DNA from: Nitrospira moscoviensis
GTDB taxonomy: Bacteria; Nitrospirota; Nitrospiria; Nitrospirales; Nitrospiraceae
NCBI RefSeq assembly: GCF_001273775.1
Contig: NZ_CP011801.1
Span: forward strand, 682,001-746,000
DNA length: 64,000 nt
Direction: 5' to 3'
The translations under genes were made by a program, and so were the position numbers. The notes under the pieces are model-generated. The model was not told the DNA's origin. It saw nothing but the letters and a program-made list of their open reading frames with translations, and made no database searches. Below, piece by piece: positions 9,706 to 17,823 of the stretch (its first letter is position 1; the number at the start of each line of letters is the position of its first letter).

Positions 9706-10908
9706 ATGACCATCCTGCGCGGCCTCGCCGGTTGTCTTCTGTGCCTGCTCGCGGGACCGGCGATGGTCTGGACTGAGCCCGCCCGCGCCGAGGTCCAGGC
9801 GTTTCCGATTCCCTCCGTCTCGACGACGAGAAACGACGGCAGCGACGCCGGCCTGATCGTCCCCATCCTCATCACCGACCCCGACGGCGAGCTGAAGTAT
9901 CTGATGGCCCCGATGGTGGTGCACAACTCGATCGTCGGGACGCGCGGCACGTTCAATCTGTTTCGGTACGATCCGGGCGGCCGGCAGATGCAGTTCATCG
10001 CCTCGCTGACGGAGCAAATCGAGCGCAAGCTGCTGTTCAACTATACGGACCCCGCCTTCAGCAACGGCCGGTATTTCCTGAACTTCGGCGGGACGTTCTT
10101 CAAAAACGCCACCGCGCGGTTTTGGGGGATCGGCCAGGGCACCGAAGAAGGCGACGAGACCAACTACACCGCCCGGGAGATCCGCGCCAACTGGCGGTTC
10201 GGGGTCTACGCCAACGAAGTCACGCTGGTCGCCGTATCCCAACGATTCCGCGACGTCCGGTTACAGCGCGGCGCCACCGATCTGCCGTTCACCGGGGAGG
10301 TGTTTTCCGACGTGCCCGGCGTCGGAGGGACCACCGTCATCATCGGCCACCGGGCCAGTTTTTTTTACGATACCCGGAACAGTCTCATCACGCCGACCGA
10401 CGGTATGGCGGTCGGCGCCTACGCCGAACTCAATCAGAACGTCCGCAACGGCGACCATCCGGTCTATTCACGGTATGGGCTCGAGGTCAAAAAGCTCTTT
10501 CCCAGCGAATCGAAACGGGCCATCCTGGTGGTGCGGGCCGAATTGCAGGCGACCATCGGCAGCCAAGTCCCGTTTTTTGAGCAAAGCTCGTTGGGCGGTC
10601 AGGACAATTTGAGGGGCTTCGGGGCCGACCGGTTCATCGACAAACATTTGATCGCCGCCAGCGTGGAAGAGCGCATCCACCTGGTGAGGACAAGGATTGC
10701 CGGAGTCACCGCGGATTTTGAGGTCGCCCCGTTCCTGGACACGGGGCAAGTGTTCAGTGACTATAGGGACGTGAGTTTCAAGGACTACCGCATGACTCCC
10801 GGCATCGGCTTTCGGGGGATCGTCCGGCCCAATGTGGTGGGACGGATCGATTATGGGTTCAGCCGTGAGGGGGGGGCGGTCTTCGCCGGGCTGAATTTCC
10901 CCTATTAA
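9706..10908 (+). CDS. Outer-membrane beta-barrel protein (BamA/surface-antigen D15-like)
   Basis: This protein of about 400 aa has a signal peptide (residues 1-30, ending PARA) and a body made of alternating aromatic and polar strands. The C-terminal segment GIGFRGIVRPNVVGRIDYGFSR and a terminal residue pattern ending in NFPY are typical of surface-antigen (D15/Omp85-like) barrels. No POTRA domain is visible, so it is shorter than BamA or TamA. Its place right after mlaC suggests an outer-membrane role linked to lipid transport; that is inference. A GTG at 9688 is an alternative start. The exact family needs a profile search. Confidence 0.7.
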   Translation: MTILRGLAGCLLCLLAGPAMVWTEPARAEVQAFPIPSVSTTRNDGSDAGLIVPILITDPDGELKYLMAPMVVHNSIVGTRGTFNLFRYDPGGRQMQFIASLTEQIERKLLFNYTDPAFSNGRYFLNFGGTFFKNATARFWGIGQGTEEGDETNYTAREIRANWRFGVYANEVTLVAVSQRFRDVRLQRGATDLPFTGEVFSDVPGVGGTTVIIGHRASFFYDTRNSLITPTDGMAVGAYAELNQNVRNGDHPVYSRYGLEVKKLFPSESKRAILVVRAELQATIGSQVPFFEQSSLGGQDNLRGFGADRFIDKHLIAASVEERIHLVRTRIAGVTADFEVAPFLDTGQVFSDYRDVSFKDYRMTPGIGFRGIVRPNVVGRIDYGFSREGGAVFAGLNFPY

Positions 10909-11095
10909 ACGGGAGCCGTCACAGCCGCGTTTTAGGGCTTTCGTTCCCATGCGGAAAGCCGGCGATTCTCCTAAGCGCTTGACACCATGGGGGTTGTATG
11001 TGAGACTCGGCTACTGCTCAACCGGTCCCTATCTGTGAGTCGCACCATAACGTACAAGCCGAATGAGTAGCGGGTTTAACGAAGGAGAGCATCCT

Positions 11096-13042
11096 ATGTC
11101 GATCCTGAAGCGTATCCACAGTCCGGCCGATCTGAAGCGGCTGTCCCCCAGCCAGTTTCCCCCTCTCTGTCAGGAAATCAGGGAAGAGATCCTGGGGGCT
11201 GTGTCCAGCGTCGGGGGGCACTTGGCTTCCAATCTCGGCGTTGTGGAACTGACCGTCGCGCTCCACTACCTATTGGATACGCCGACCGACAAGATCGTCT
11301 GGGATACCAGCAATCAAGCCTATACCCACAAGCTCCTGACGGGCCGGCGCGAACAGTTCCACACCCTGCGGCAATACGGCGGGCTGAGCGGATTTTGCAA
11401 ACGGGAAGAGAGCGTCTATGACACGTTCAACGCCGGCCATGCCGGAACGGGCGTATCGGCGGCGTTCGGCATGGTGGAAGCGCGGGAACAGTTGGGCCAG
11501 AGGCATAAAGTGGTCTGTGTCGTCGGAGATGGAGCCATGACGGCCGGGATGACGCTCGAGGGGCTGCACCATGCAGGCGGACTCGGCAAAGATTTCCTCG
11601 TGATCCTCAACGACAACCAGATGTCGATTTCCAAGAACGTGGGCGCCATTTCCGCCTATTTGAGCCGGACCATAACCGGTGAGTTCTACGGCAAGGTGCG
11701 GGAAGAAACCGGACAGTTGCTGCGGAAGATCCCCCATATCGGGCCGGACATGCAGAAGCTCGCGCGCCGGGCGGAAGAGCTGGCCAAGGGGGCCATCCTG
11801 CCCGGATTGTTGTTCGAAGAATTGGGCTTCCAGTACAGCGGCCCCATCGACGGGCACAACTTCGAGCATCTGCTGCCGACGCTCGAAAATGTGTTGAAGA
11901 TGAAGGGACCGGTCCTGCTGCACGTGATCACGAAGAAGGGGCTGGGCTACGAGCCGGCGATGAAGAATCCGGTCTGGTTCCATGCGTGCCCTCCCTTCGT
12001 ACGAGAGACCGGCGCACCGGCCAAGAAGGCCGCCCGGCCGTCGTACACCCAGTTCGCCATGGACACCCTGGTCAAACTCGCCCGGGAGGACAAGCGCGTG
12101 GTGGCGATTACGGCGGCGATGTGCGAGGGGACCGGGCTCACGGCGTTCGAAAAGGAATTCCCGGATCGGTTGTACGACGTCGGGATCGCCGAACAGCATG
12201 CCGTCACGTTTGCCGCCGGTCTGGCCACACAGGGCCTCAAGCCGGTGGTCGCCATGTATGCCACGTTCCTCCAGCGGGCCTACGATCAGGTGGTGCACGA
12301 TGTCGCCACACAAAACCTGCCGGTCGTCTTTGCCATCGACCGCGGCGGACTCGTCGCGGAGGACGGCACGACGCACCACGGAGCGTTCGATTACGCCTAC
12401 CTGCGGCATGTCCCCAATATGACGGTCATGGCGCCGAAGGATGAAAACGAGCTCCAGCACATGATGAAGACCGCCTTGCAGCACGAAGGGCCGATCTCGG
12501 TGCGCTATCCGCGGGGCGTCAGCCTCGGCGTCAAGATGGATCCGGTTCCCACGGCGTTGCCGATCGGCAAGGGCGAGCTGGTGAAGGACGGGACGGACGT
12601 GGCGATCATCGCGATCGGCGTGTCCGTGTGGCAGGCCGTGCAGGCCGCCGAGCGGCTGAGCCAGGAGGGGGTTTCGACCGCCGTGGTCAACGCCCGCTTC
12701 GCGAAGCCGCTGGACCAGGAACTGATCGTCGGTCTCGCCAGGCGGGTGCGTTACGTCGTGACCGTGGAAGAAGGGTGCAAGATGGGCGGCTTCGGGTCCG
12801 CGGTCCTGGAGGCCCTGTCCGATGCCGGCGTCACCGGCGCCACGACGAAGGTCTTGGGCTTGCCGGACTGGTACATTGAACAGGGGCCGCAAGACTTGCT
12901 GCGTGAACGGTACGGCCTGACGGCCGAAGGCATCTATCAGAGCGTCAAAGAACTGCTGGGCAAGGCGCCCGTGCAGGCAGACCGCTTCAACGACGGCCGG
13001 CTCGTGCACCATCTTCCCCATGGCGACGAGCAGGGAAGCTGA
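11096..13042 (+). CDS. dxs: 1-deoxy-D-xylulose-5-phosphate synthase
   Basis: This 648-aa thiamine-diphosphate enzyme condenses pyruvate and glyceraldehyde-3-phosphate to DXP, the first step of the MEP isoprenoid pathway. The ThDP-binding G144-D-G146 to LNDN segment, the transketolase pyrimidine domain (GIAEQHAVTFAAGLA) and the C-terminal domain (VTVEEGCKMGGFGSAV) are all present. The ATG at 11096 is chosen because a strong AAGGAGAG site lies just upstream and the conserved N-terminus begins there; an earlier ATG at 11063 lacks this. ispG, another MEP gene, follows 87 bp later, so carbon is steered towards hopanoids and quinone tails encoded nearby. Confidence 0.97.
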   Translation: MSILKRIHSPADLKRLSPSQFPPLCQEIREEILGAVSSVGGHLASNLGVVELTVALHYLLDTPTDKIVWDTSNQAYTHKLLTGRREQFHTLRQYGGLSGFCKREESVYDTFNAGHAGTGVSAAFGMVEAREQLGQRHKVVCVVGDGAMTAGMTLEGLHHAGGLGKDFLVILNDNQMSISKNVGAISAYLSRTITGEFYGKVREETGQLLRKIPHIGPDMQKLARRAEELAKGAILPGLLFEELGFQYSGPIDGHNFEHLLPTLENVLKMKGPVLLHVITKKGLGYEPAMKNPVWFHACPPFVRETGAPAKKAARPSYTQFAMDTLVKLAREDKRVVAITAAMCEGTGLTAFEKEFPDRLYDVGIAEQHAVTFAAGLATQGLKPVVAMYATFLQRAYDQVVHDVATQNLPVVFAIDRGGLVAEDGTTHHGAFDYAYLRHVPNMTVMAPKDENELQHMMKTALQHEGPISVRYPRGVSLGVKMDPVPTALPIGKGELVKDGTDVAIIAIGVSVWQAVQAAERLSQEGVSTAVVNARFAKPLDQELIVGLARRVRYVVTVEEGCKMGGFGSAVLEALSDAGVTGATTKVLGLPDWYIEQGPQDLLRERYGLTAEGIYQSVKELLGKAPVQADRFNDGRLVHHLPHGDEQGS

Positions 13043-13129
13043 TTGAAGACGTGAATCGTTAAACGGGAAGTGTTGTTCGGAAGAAAGATGTCTGGCGGTT
13101 CACGATTAACGAATAACGATTAACGAACC

Positions 13130-14314
13130 ATGCACATCACCAGGCGTAAGACGCGGCAGATACAGGTCGGCACGGTCAAGATCGGGGGCGATGCACCCAT
13201 ATCGGTCCAATCGATGTGTTCGACCGATACCAGGGATACCAAGGCCACGATTGACCAGATCCGTCAGCTTGAAGCGGTCGGCTGCGAGCTGATCCGCGTG
13301 GCCGTGCCGGACGAAGAAGCGGCGGCGGCGTTGCCGGCGATCAAAGCGGCGATGACCGTTCCCCTGATCGCCGACATTCATTTCGATCACCGCTTGGCCT
13401 TGAAGGCCGCCCAAGTCGTCGACTGTGTGCGCATCAATCCCGGCAACATCGGCGCCTGGTGGAAAGTCGAAGAAGTGATCAAAGCGGTCAATGACCGCGG
13501 TATTCCGATTCGAGTCGGCGTGAACGGCGGATCGTTGGAACGGCCGTTGCTCGACAAGTACGGCTGGCCTTCTCCGGAGGCATTGGCGGAATCGGCCCTG
13601 AACGCAGTCCGCGCCCTCGAAGACGTCGGCTTCACCAACATGAAGGTCTCGCTCAAGGCGTCGGATGTCCATCACGCCATCGACGCCTATTGGCTCTTCT
13701 CGCGGCAATCCGACTATCCGCTGCACATCGGTATCACCGAAGCCGGCACCGCCATGACCGGCGCCGTCAAATCGTCCATCGGGCTCGGGTGGCTGTTATC
13801 GCAAGGAATCGGCGATACGTTGCGGGTGTCCTTGGCAGCCGACCCGGTGGAGGAAGTCAAAGTCGGGTTCGAAATCCTGAAGTCCCTCGAATTGCGCCAT
13901 CGGGGGATCAACGTCATCGCCTGTCCGACGTGCGGTCGGGTGGAGATCGATGTCGTGCGGATGGCCAACGAGCTGGAAAAGAAGCTCGGCCATATCAAGA
14001 CGCCGCTCAACGTATCGGTGCTCGGCTGCGTCGTGAACGGGATCGGCGAGGGGAAAGAGGCCGATATCGGGATCGCCGGCGGCGAGGGGAAGGGCATCCT
14101 CTTCAAGAAGGGCAAGTTGGTTCGCAAGGTGCCGATGGACCAGCTGATGGACACGCTGATTCAGGAGGTGGAGTTGCTGGCGAAGGAAAAAGAAGCCGAG
14201 GGCACCGCCGGTTCATCCCCGAACCATCCGGTCGACGGATGGGAGCCGCTCATGCCGGAGACCGAGCAGCCCTCGACTTTGGGTCGCCGCATCCCCGTCC
14301 TGCCAAATCGATAA
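13130..14314 (+). CDS. ispG: 4-hydroxy-3-methylbut-2-enyl diphosphate synthase (IspG/GcpE)
   Basis: This 394-aa [4Fe-4S] enzyme performs the penultimate MEP step, reducing MEcPP to HMBPP. The N-terminal TIM barrel starts with the typical R-R-K-T-R-Q-I and IGGDAPISVQSM segments. The cluster ligands C265 and C268 (CPTCGR) and C300 (GCVVNGIGE) with E307 are intact. The C-terminal 40 residues are an extra Pro/Glu-rich tail beyond the usual end. It is in the same direction as dxs. The gap between them holds tandem copies of an ACGATTAACGAA unit. Confidence 0.96.
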   Translation: MHITRRKTRQIQVGTVKIGGDAPISVQSMCSTDTRDTKATIDQIRQLEAVGCELIRVAVPDEEAAAALPAIKAAMTVPLIADIHFDHRLALKAAQVVDCVRINPGNIGAWWKVEEVIKAVNDRGIPIRVGVNGGSLERPLLDKYGWPSPEALAESALNAVRALEDVGFTNMKVSLKASDVHHAIDAYWLFSRQSDYPLHIGITEAGTAMTGAVKSSIGLGWLLSQGIGDTLRVSLAADPVEEVKVGFEILKSLELRHRGINVIACPTCGRVEIDVVRMANELEKKLGHIKTPLNVSVLGCVVNGIGEGKEADIGIAGGEGKGILFKKGKLVRKVPMDQLMDTLIQEVELLAKEKEAEGTAGSSPNHPVDGWEPLMPETEQPSTLGRRIPVLPNR

Positions 14315-14357
14315 CTCGCCTCCCTTCTCGTTGGCCGCCCCGGCTGGCATTGTCTTG

Positions 14358-14387
14358 TTGAGATGGACCAGGAATGGCCGTTATAAT
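14358..14387 (+). promoter_or_regulatory. Promoter of tRNA-Cys
   Basis: TTGAGA (14358-14363) and a perfect TATAAT (14382-14387) are 18 bp apart. The predicted start falls a few bases before the mature tRNA. Confidence 0.65.
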
Positions 14388-14398
14388 GTCTCCCTTGT

Positions 14399-14473
14399 GG
14401 CGCCGTACCCAAGTGGTAAGGGAGCAGTCTGCAAAACTGTTATGCGGCGGTTCGAACCCGCCCGGCGCCTCCA
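14399..14473 (+). tRNA. tRNA-Cys (anticodon GCA)
   Basis: A full cloverleaf can be drawn. The acceptor GGCGCCG pairs with CGGCGCC, the D arm is CCC/GGG, and the anticodon stem GCAGT/ACTGT encloses the loop CTGCAAA with GCA in the middle. The T arm GGCGG-TTCGAAC-CCGCC follows, with an encoded discriminator T and CCA end. The gene is 75 nt. Confidence 0.95.
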
Positions 14474-14806
14474 CACCAACCTTCGGTTGAGCCGCCGGCT
14501 CGTCGCCGTATCGACATGGTCCCCGGCGAATAGAACGCCTAGCTTCTCGTCGCTCGAAGTATCGCTTCTTTCAGCTGGCCAAGACCCCGGTGGTTTCCCT
14601 CATTAAGGCTTTCCGTACTCTTGCCGAGGCGATAATTTTCTCTAGTCCTCTCTCGGGACGTAGTTGTAGGTGGGAAAATTGACGACCGGAGACTGCGGTG
14701 TTAGAATCGCCGCAATTTCCCGGGCTTCAGACTCGGCTACGTTGCGTAGCCGCTTTTATATATTCAATATTCACCGCCTTACAGATCAGTCAGGAAGGAG
14801 AAGGGG
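14474..14806 (+). other. Gene-free stretch before hpnH
   Basis: These 333 bp hold no convincing gene. The last part has an AT-rich run (CTTTTATATATTCAATATTC) and an AGGAAGGAG ribosome site for hpnH, so a promoter for hpnH is likely here. No clear terminator is seen. Confidence 0.5.
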
Positions 14807-15823
14807 ATGGCCGTACCGCTTTCCCAGATGTATACAGTCACGAAGTACGTCCTCACGCAGAAGCTCAAGGGCGTGAAGCGCTATCCGCTGGTACTGATGC
14901 TCGAACCGTTGTTTCGCTGCAACCTGGCCTGCGCCGGCTGTGGCAAGATCCAATATCCCGATCACGTGCTCGACAGGCGGCTGACGCCGGAGCAGTGTTG
15001 GGCGGCGGCGGAGGAGTGCGGCGCGCCGATCGTCAGTATCCCGGGCGGCGAGCCCTTGATTCATCCCGAGATGGCGACGATCGTCAAAGGGCTCGTGGAT
15101 CGCAAGAAATATGTCTATCTCTGCACCAATGCGATTCTGCTCGAGCGCAAGCTGGACGAGTACCGGCCCTCGAAGTATCTGACCTTCAGCGTTCACATGG
15201 ACGGGCTGCGCGACGAGCACGACCTCGCCGTCTGTCGCGACGGTGTGTACGATGTGGCGGTAAAAGCGATCAAGGCCGCGCTCAAGCGGGGTCATCGCGT
15301 CACGACCAACACGACCCTCTTCGACGACGCGAATCCCGAGCGGGTCCGGAAATTCTTCGATGAGATGATGGCGCTCGGCGTCGAAGGCATGATGATTTCA
15401 CCGGGCTACAGCTATCAGAAGGCCCCAGACCAGCAGCATTTTCTGAAACGGGCGCGGACGCGCGAGCTGTTCACCCGCATCCTGAGCAAGCCCAAGAAGG
15501 GCTGGCAGTTCAATCAGTCTCCGCTGTTCCTCGACTTCCTGATGGGGCGGCGGGACTATCAATGCACGCCGTGGGGGAATCCCACCTATAACGTCTTCGG
15601 CTGGCAGAAGCCCTGCTATTTGCTGCAGGACGGCTATGCTAAGACGTTCCGCGAGCTGATGGAGACCACCGAGTGGGACCATTACGGCACCAGCCGCAAT
15701 GAAAAGTGCGCCGATTGCATGGTGCATTGCGGGTACGAAGCATCGGCCGTCGAAGACACCTTCGGAACGGTCTCCGGATTCAGCCGGACCGTCAAGCTGA
15801 CGCTGCTGCCCACCTCCCGCTAG
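14807..15823 (+). CDS. hpnH: Adenosylhopane synthase, radical SAM protein HpnH
   Basis: This 338-aa radical SAM enzyme adds an adenosyl radical to diploptene (hopene) to give adenosylhopane, the entry to all C35 hopanoids. The [4Fe-4S] motif C38-xxx-C42-xx-C45 (CNLACAGC) and the GGEPL motif are clear. The C-terminal part has a second Cys-rich area (CADCMVHCGYEAS), as in HpnH with its DUF3463 extension. A strong ribosome site precedes the ATG. HpnG, which acts on its product, is encoded 7.8 kb upstream. Confidence 0.95.
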   Translation: MAVPLSQMYTVTKYVLTQKLKGVKRYPLVLMLEPLFRCNLACAGCGKIQYPDHVLDRRLTPEQCWAAAEECGAPIVSIPGGEPLIHPEMATIVKGLVDRKKYVYLCTNAILLERKLDEYRPSKYLTFSVHMDGLRDEHDLAVCRDGVYDVAVKAIKAALKRGHRVTTNTTLFDDANPERVRKFFDEMMALGVEGMMISPGYSYQKAPDQQHFLKRARTRELFTRILSKPKKGWQFNQSPLFLDFLMGRRDYQCTPWGNPTYNVFGWQKPCYLLQDGYAKTFRELMETTEWDHYGTSRNEKCADCMVHCGYEASAVEDTFGTVSGFSRTVKLTLLPTSR

Positions 15824-15827
15824 CGCC

Positions 15828-16223
15828 ATGACCGACACGAAAAACCACACGACCGCCGCACCGAGCGGATCGCTCCACGGTCGCGTCTTCACCCCCCGGT
15901 CGCCGCAGGAGCTGATCGAAGCCATCGAGCTGGCCTTCGATTATCGCGGCGACGTCACCGTCGAGTTGAAAACCGGCGAAGCGGTGTTCGGGTATTTGTT
16001 CAATCGCGCCGCCCAGGACGGCCGTTGCTGGATGGACCTGTTCCCCGCCTCGAACGCCGGCGTCCGACGGATCTATTACGATGAAGTGGCCAGCATCGCG
16101 TTTTCCGGCGAGGACACCGCATCGGGAAAATCGTGGGAGCAGTGGGTCGCCAAGAAAGAGTCGGAGCGAAAGCTTGAGGCGGCCCGCATCGCCGCCGCCG
16201 CGCAGGCTCGCGGCCATCTGTAG
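15828..16223 (+). CDS. Small conserved-looking hypothetical protein after hpnH
   Basis: This 131-aa soluble protein starts 4 bp after the hpnH stop, so it is probably in the same transcript. Residues about 20-98 look like a compact beta-rich domain (GRVFTPRSPQELIEAI, DVTVELKTGEAVFGYLFN, RRIYYDEVASIAFSG). The tail (100-131) is a charged helix. No catalytic motif or signal peptide is visible and I do not recognise the family. The strand pattern with the phrase YYDEVASIAFSG is reminiscent of small Sm-like or PRC-like barrels, but this is a guess. Confidence 0.75.
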   Translation: MTDTKNHTTAAPSGSLHGRVFTPRSPQELIEAIELAFDYRGDVTVELKTGEAVFGYLFNRAAQDGRCWMDLFPASNAGVRRIYYDEVASIAFSGEDTASGKSWEQWVAKKESERKLEAARIAAAAQARGHL

Positions 16224-16465
16224 AACATCCGGTTCCCCGGATCGCCGCCATTCCTCCTCTGTCCAGACCCTCCGCATTCCGGTGTCCTCTTTTCCGCTCA
16301 TCGAGCCATGCACCGGGCGATATTCCCTGCTCTTTTGGCGCTGCGCTGATTGACAAAGGACAGGCGCTGTGCTAATTAGGTCGGCCTTAAAATCGGCATG
16401 GGCAGGCGTGGTCGATGTGAGCAGCTCAGAGCCTGTGCGACGCAATCGGGAATGGCCGGCGCTGA

Positions 16466-17011
16466 GTGAAGCGGAAACGAAGAAGGATGTGGGGCGCTCG
16501 ACGGAATGCCCTCGCGGTCGCCGTTGCCGCGGGCGTTTCGCTTTCGAGCCCGGTCGTTCTGCTCGCCACCCATGAGGCCGATCATCGGTTTACCGTCGAA
16601 GGGTTTGTCTGCGGGGCGGACGGCAAAGGCAGGGCCAACGTCGACGTACTGATCAAGGACACGCGCATCTCCTACGGTCAAACGGTGAAGACCGACGGAG
16701 ATGGGTACTATACGGCGACATTTCATCTCCATAACGACAATCTCGGCGATCCCTTATACGTGGAGGCCGGAGGGGAGCAGCAGCAGCACAAAGTCCAGTT
16801 CGATCCCAAAGACCTGGAGGCGGAACGGAAGATCCAGGTCAACTTTGGAACCGGTTGCATCCACGATCCCAACGCGCCCCCAATGTGGGTCTGGTCGGCG
16901 ATGGGGGCGGTGGCCGTCGGAGTCGGCGGGTTCATGGGCGCCAAGATGTTCCGGTCACGGCGGAAGCAGGCGGCAAAACGCGAGAAGGGGCAAGGGAAGA
17001 AGAAAAAGTAA
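16466..17011 (+). CDS. Exported carboxypeptidase-regulatory-like (Ig-type) protein with C-terminal membrane anchor
   Basis: This protein of about 181 aa has an N-terminal signal segment (ALAVAVAAGVSLSSPVVLLA). One beta-sandwich domain follows at residues 42-125 (VEGFVCGADGKGRANVDVLIKDT then TDGDGYYTATFHL), the pattern of carboxypeptidase-regulatory-like domains. It ends with a membrane helix (MWVWSAMGAVAVGVGGFMGA) and a Lys/Arg tail, so it sits on the outer face of the inner membrane. The start shown is GTG; an ATG at 16487 is an alternative. It lies at the head of the cytochrome block but is separated from it by a terminator. Its role is unknown. Confidence 0.7.
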   Translation: MKRKRRRMWGARRNALAVAVAAGVSLSSPVVLLATHEADHRFTVEGFVCGADGKGRANVDVLIKDTRISYGQTVKTDGDGYYTATFHLHNDNLGDPLYVEAGGEQQQHKVQFDPKDLEAERKIQVNFGTGCIHDPNAPPMWVWSAMGAVAVGVGGFMGAKMFRSRRKQAAKREKGQGKKKK

Positions 17012-17118
17012 ACACGGCGGTCCGTGGGGCAGGGCAGCCAAGCGCACCTCGCCGGATCCGTGAGTCGAGTGGTAGGCGTGGAGCGAGTCAGTGGCCTTGA
17101 TGGACGAATCAAACTCGG

Positions 17119-17162
17119 CGCTTTTGCATAGAGGGGTGGCCTTCTAGCAAAAGCGTTTTTTT
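17119..17162 (+). terminator. Rho-independent terminator
   Basis: CGCTTTTGC (17119-17127) and GCAAAAGCG (17147-17155) form a 9-bp stem with a 19-base loop, followed by seven T. It separates the gene at 16466 from the cytochrome cluster, which therefore needs its own promoter in 17163-17238. Confidence 0.7.
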
Positions 17163-17238
17163 CTGCCTTCCGTCGGTGAGTACGGGGGCGATACAGAGCC
17201 GGTTTCCGGTTGTTCTGAGAAAGGACGGGAGAACTCTT

Positions 17239-17787
17239 ATGAAGCGGACGAATCTGCGGACAGTGGTTTCGGCGTTGGGGATCGTGGGCATGGGGTGGAT
17301 CCTCGCCGCATGCGGAGGTGAGGGCGGAGAGGGACCGATTGTGCCGCCGCCGCCGGCTCCCGCGGAATATGCCGACAAGCACATGCCGGCCGGATGGTGG
17401 ACCGATGCGGCTAAGATGGAAGAAGGCCGCAAGCTGTTCATCGGTGAGACCAATCCGGATGTGAACTGTGCGAGCTGTCACGGGAAAGACGGCAAGCCGG
17501 TCAAGGCTGGCGCCCGCGATTTCCGCGTGGCCGATCGGATGAAGCTGTACTCCGACGCCGTCTGGTTCTGGCGCATCTCCGAAGGCGTGCCAAACACCAA
17601 GATGAAGGCCTGGAAGAGCAAGCTCTCCGAGGAGGATCGTTGGAAGCTCGTCCTCTTCGAGCGGAATTTCGGATTGCCCGGCAAGGGCTGGGATGAGGGC
17701 AAGAAGGCCTGGGTGGACGCGGGCGCCGTGTCGGCGGCTCCGGTCTCGGCGGCTCCCGCCTCGGCTCCGGCCGAAGCCGGCAAGTAG
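17239..17787 (+). CDS. Monohaem c-type cytochrome, lipoprotein
   Basis: This 182-aa protein has a lipoprotein signal with the lipobox LAAC (Cys25), a Pro-rich linker and one class I haem site C77-A-S-C80-H81. The Met side ligand is probably in the VPNTKMKAWKSKLSEEDRW region. An Ala/Pro-rich tail follows. It is first in the electron-transport cluster, directly before a bd-like oxidase subunit, so it probably passes electrons to or from that membrane protein in the periplasm. The ATG at 17239 is chosen because the signal peptide begins there. Confidence 0.88.
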   Translation: MKRTNLRTVVSALGIVGMGWILAACGGEGGEGPIVPPPPAPAEYADKHMPAGWWTDAAKMEEGRKLFIGETNPDVNCASCHGKDGKPVKAGARDFRVADRMKLYSDAVWFWRISEGVPNTKMKAWKSKLSEEDRWKLVLFERNFGLPGKGWDEGKKAWVDAGAVSAAPVSAAPASAPAEAGK

Positions 17788-17823
17788 GCTGATCCAACTA
17801 GCGAGGAGGGGCGGCGAAACATC

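Noticed and set aside
10979..11007. A dxs promoter at TTGACA (10979)
   Set aside because: The -35 is perfect but no acceptable -10 lies at 16-18 bp.
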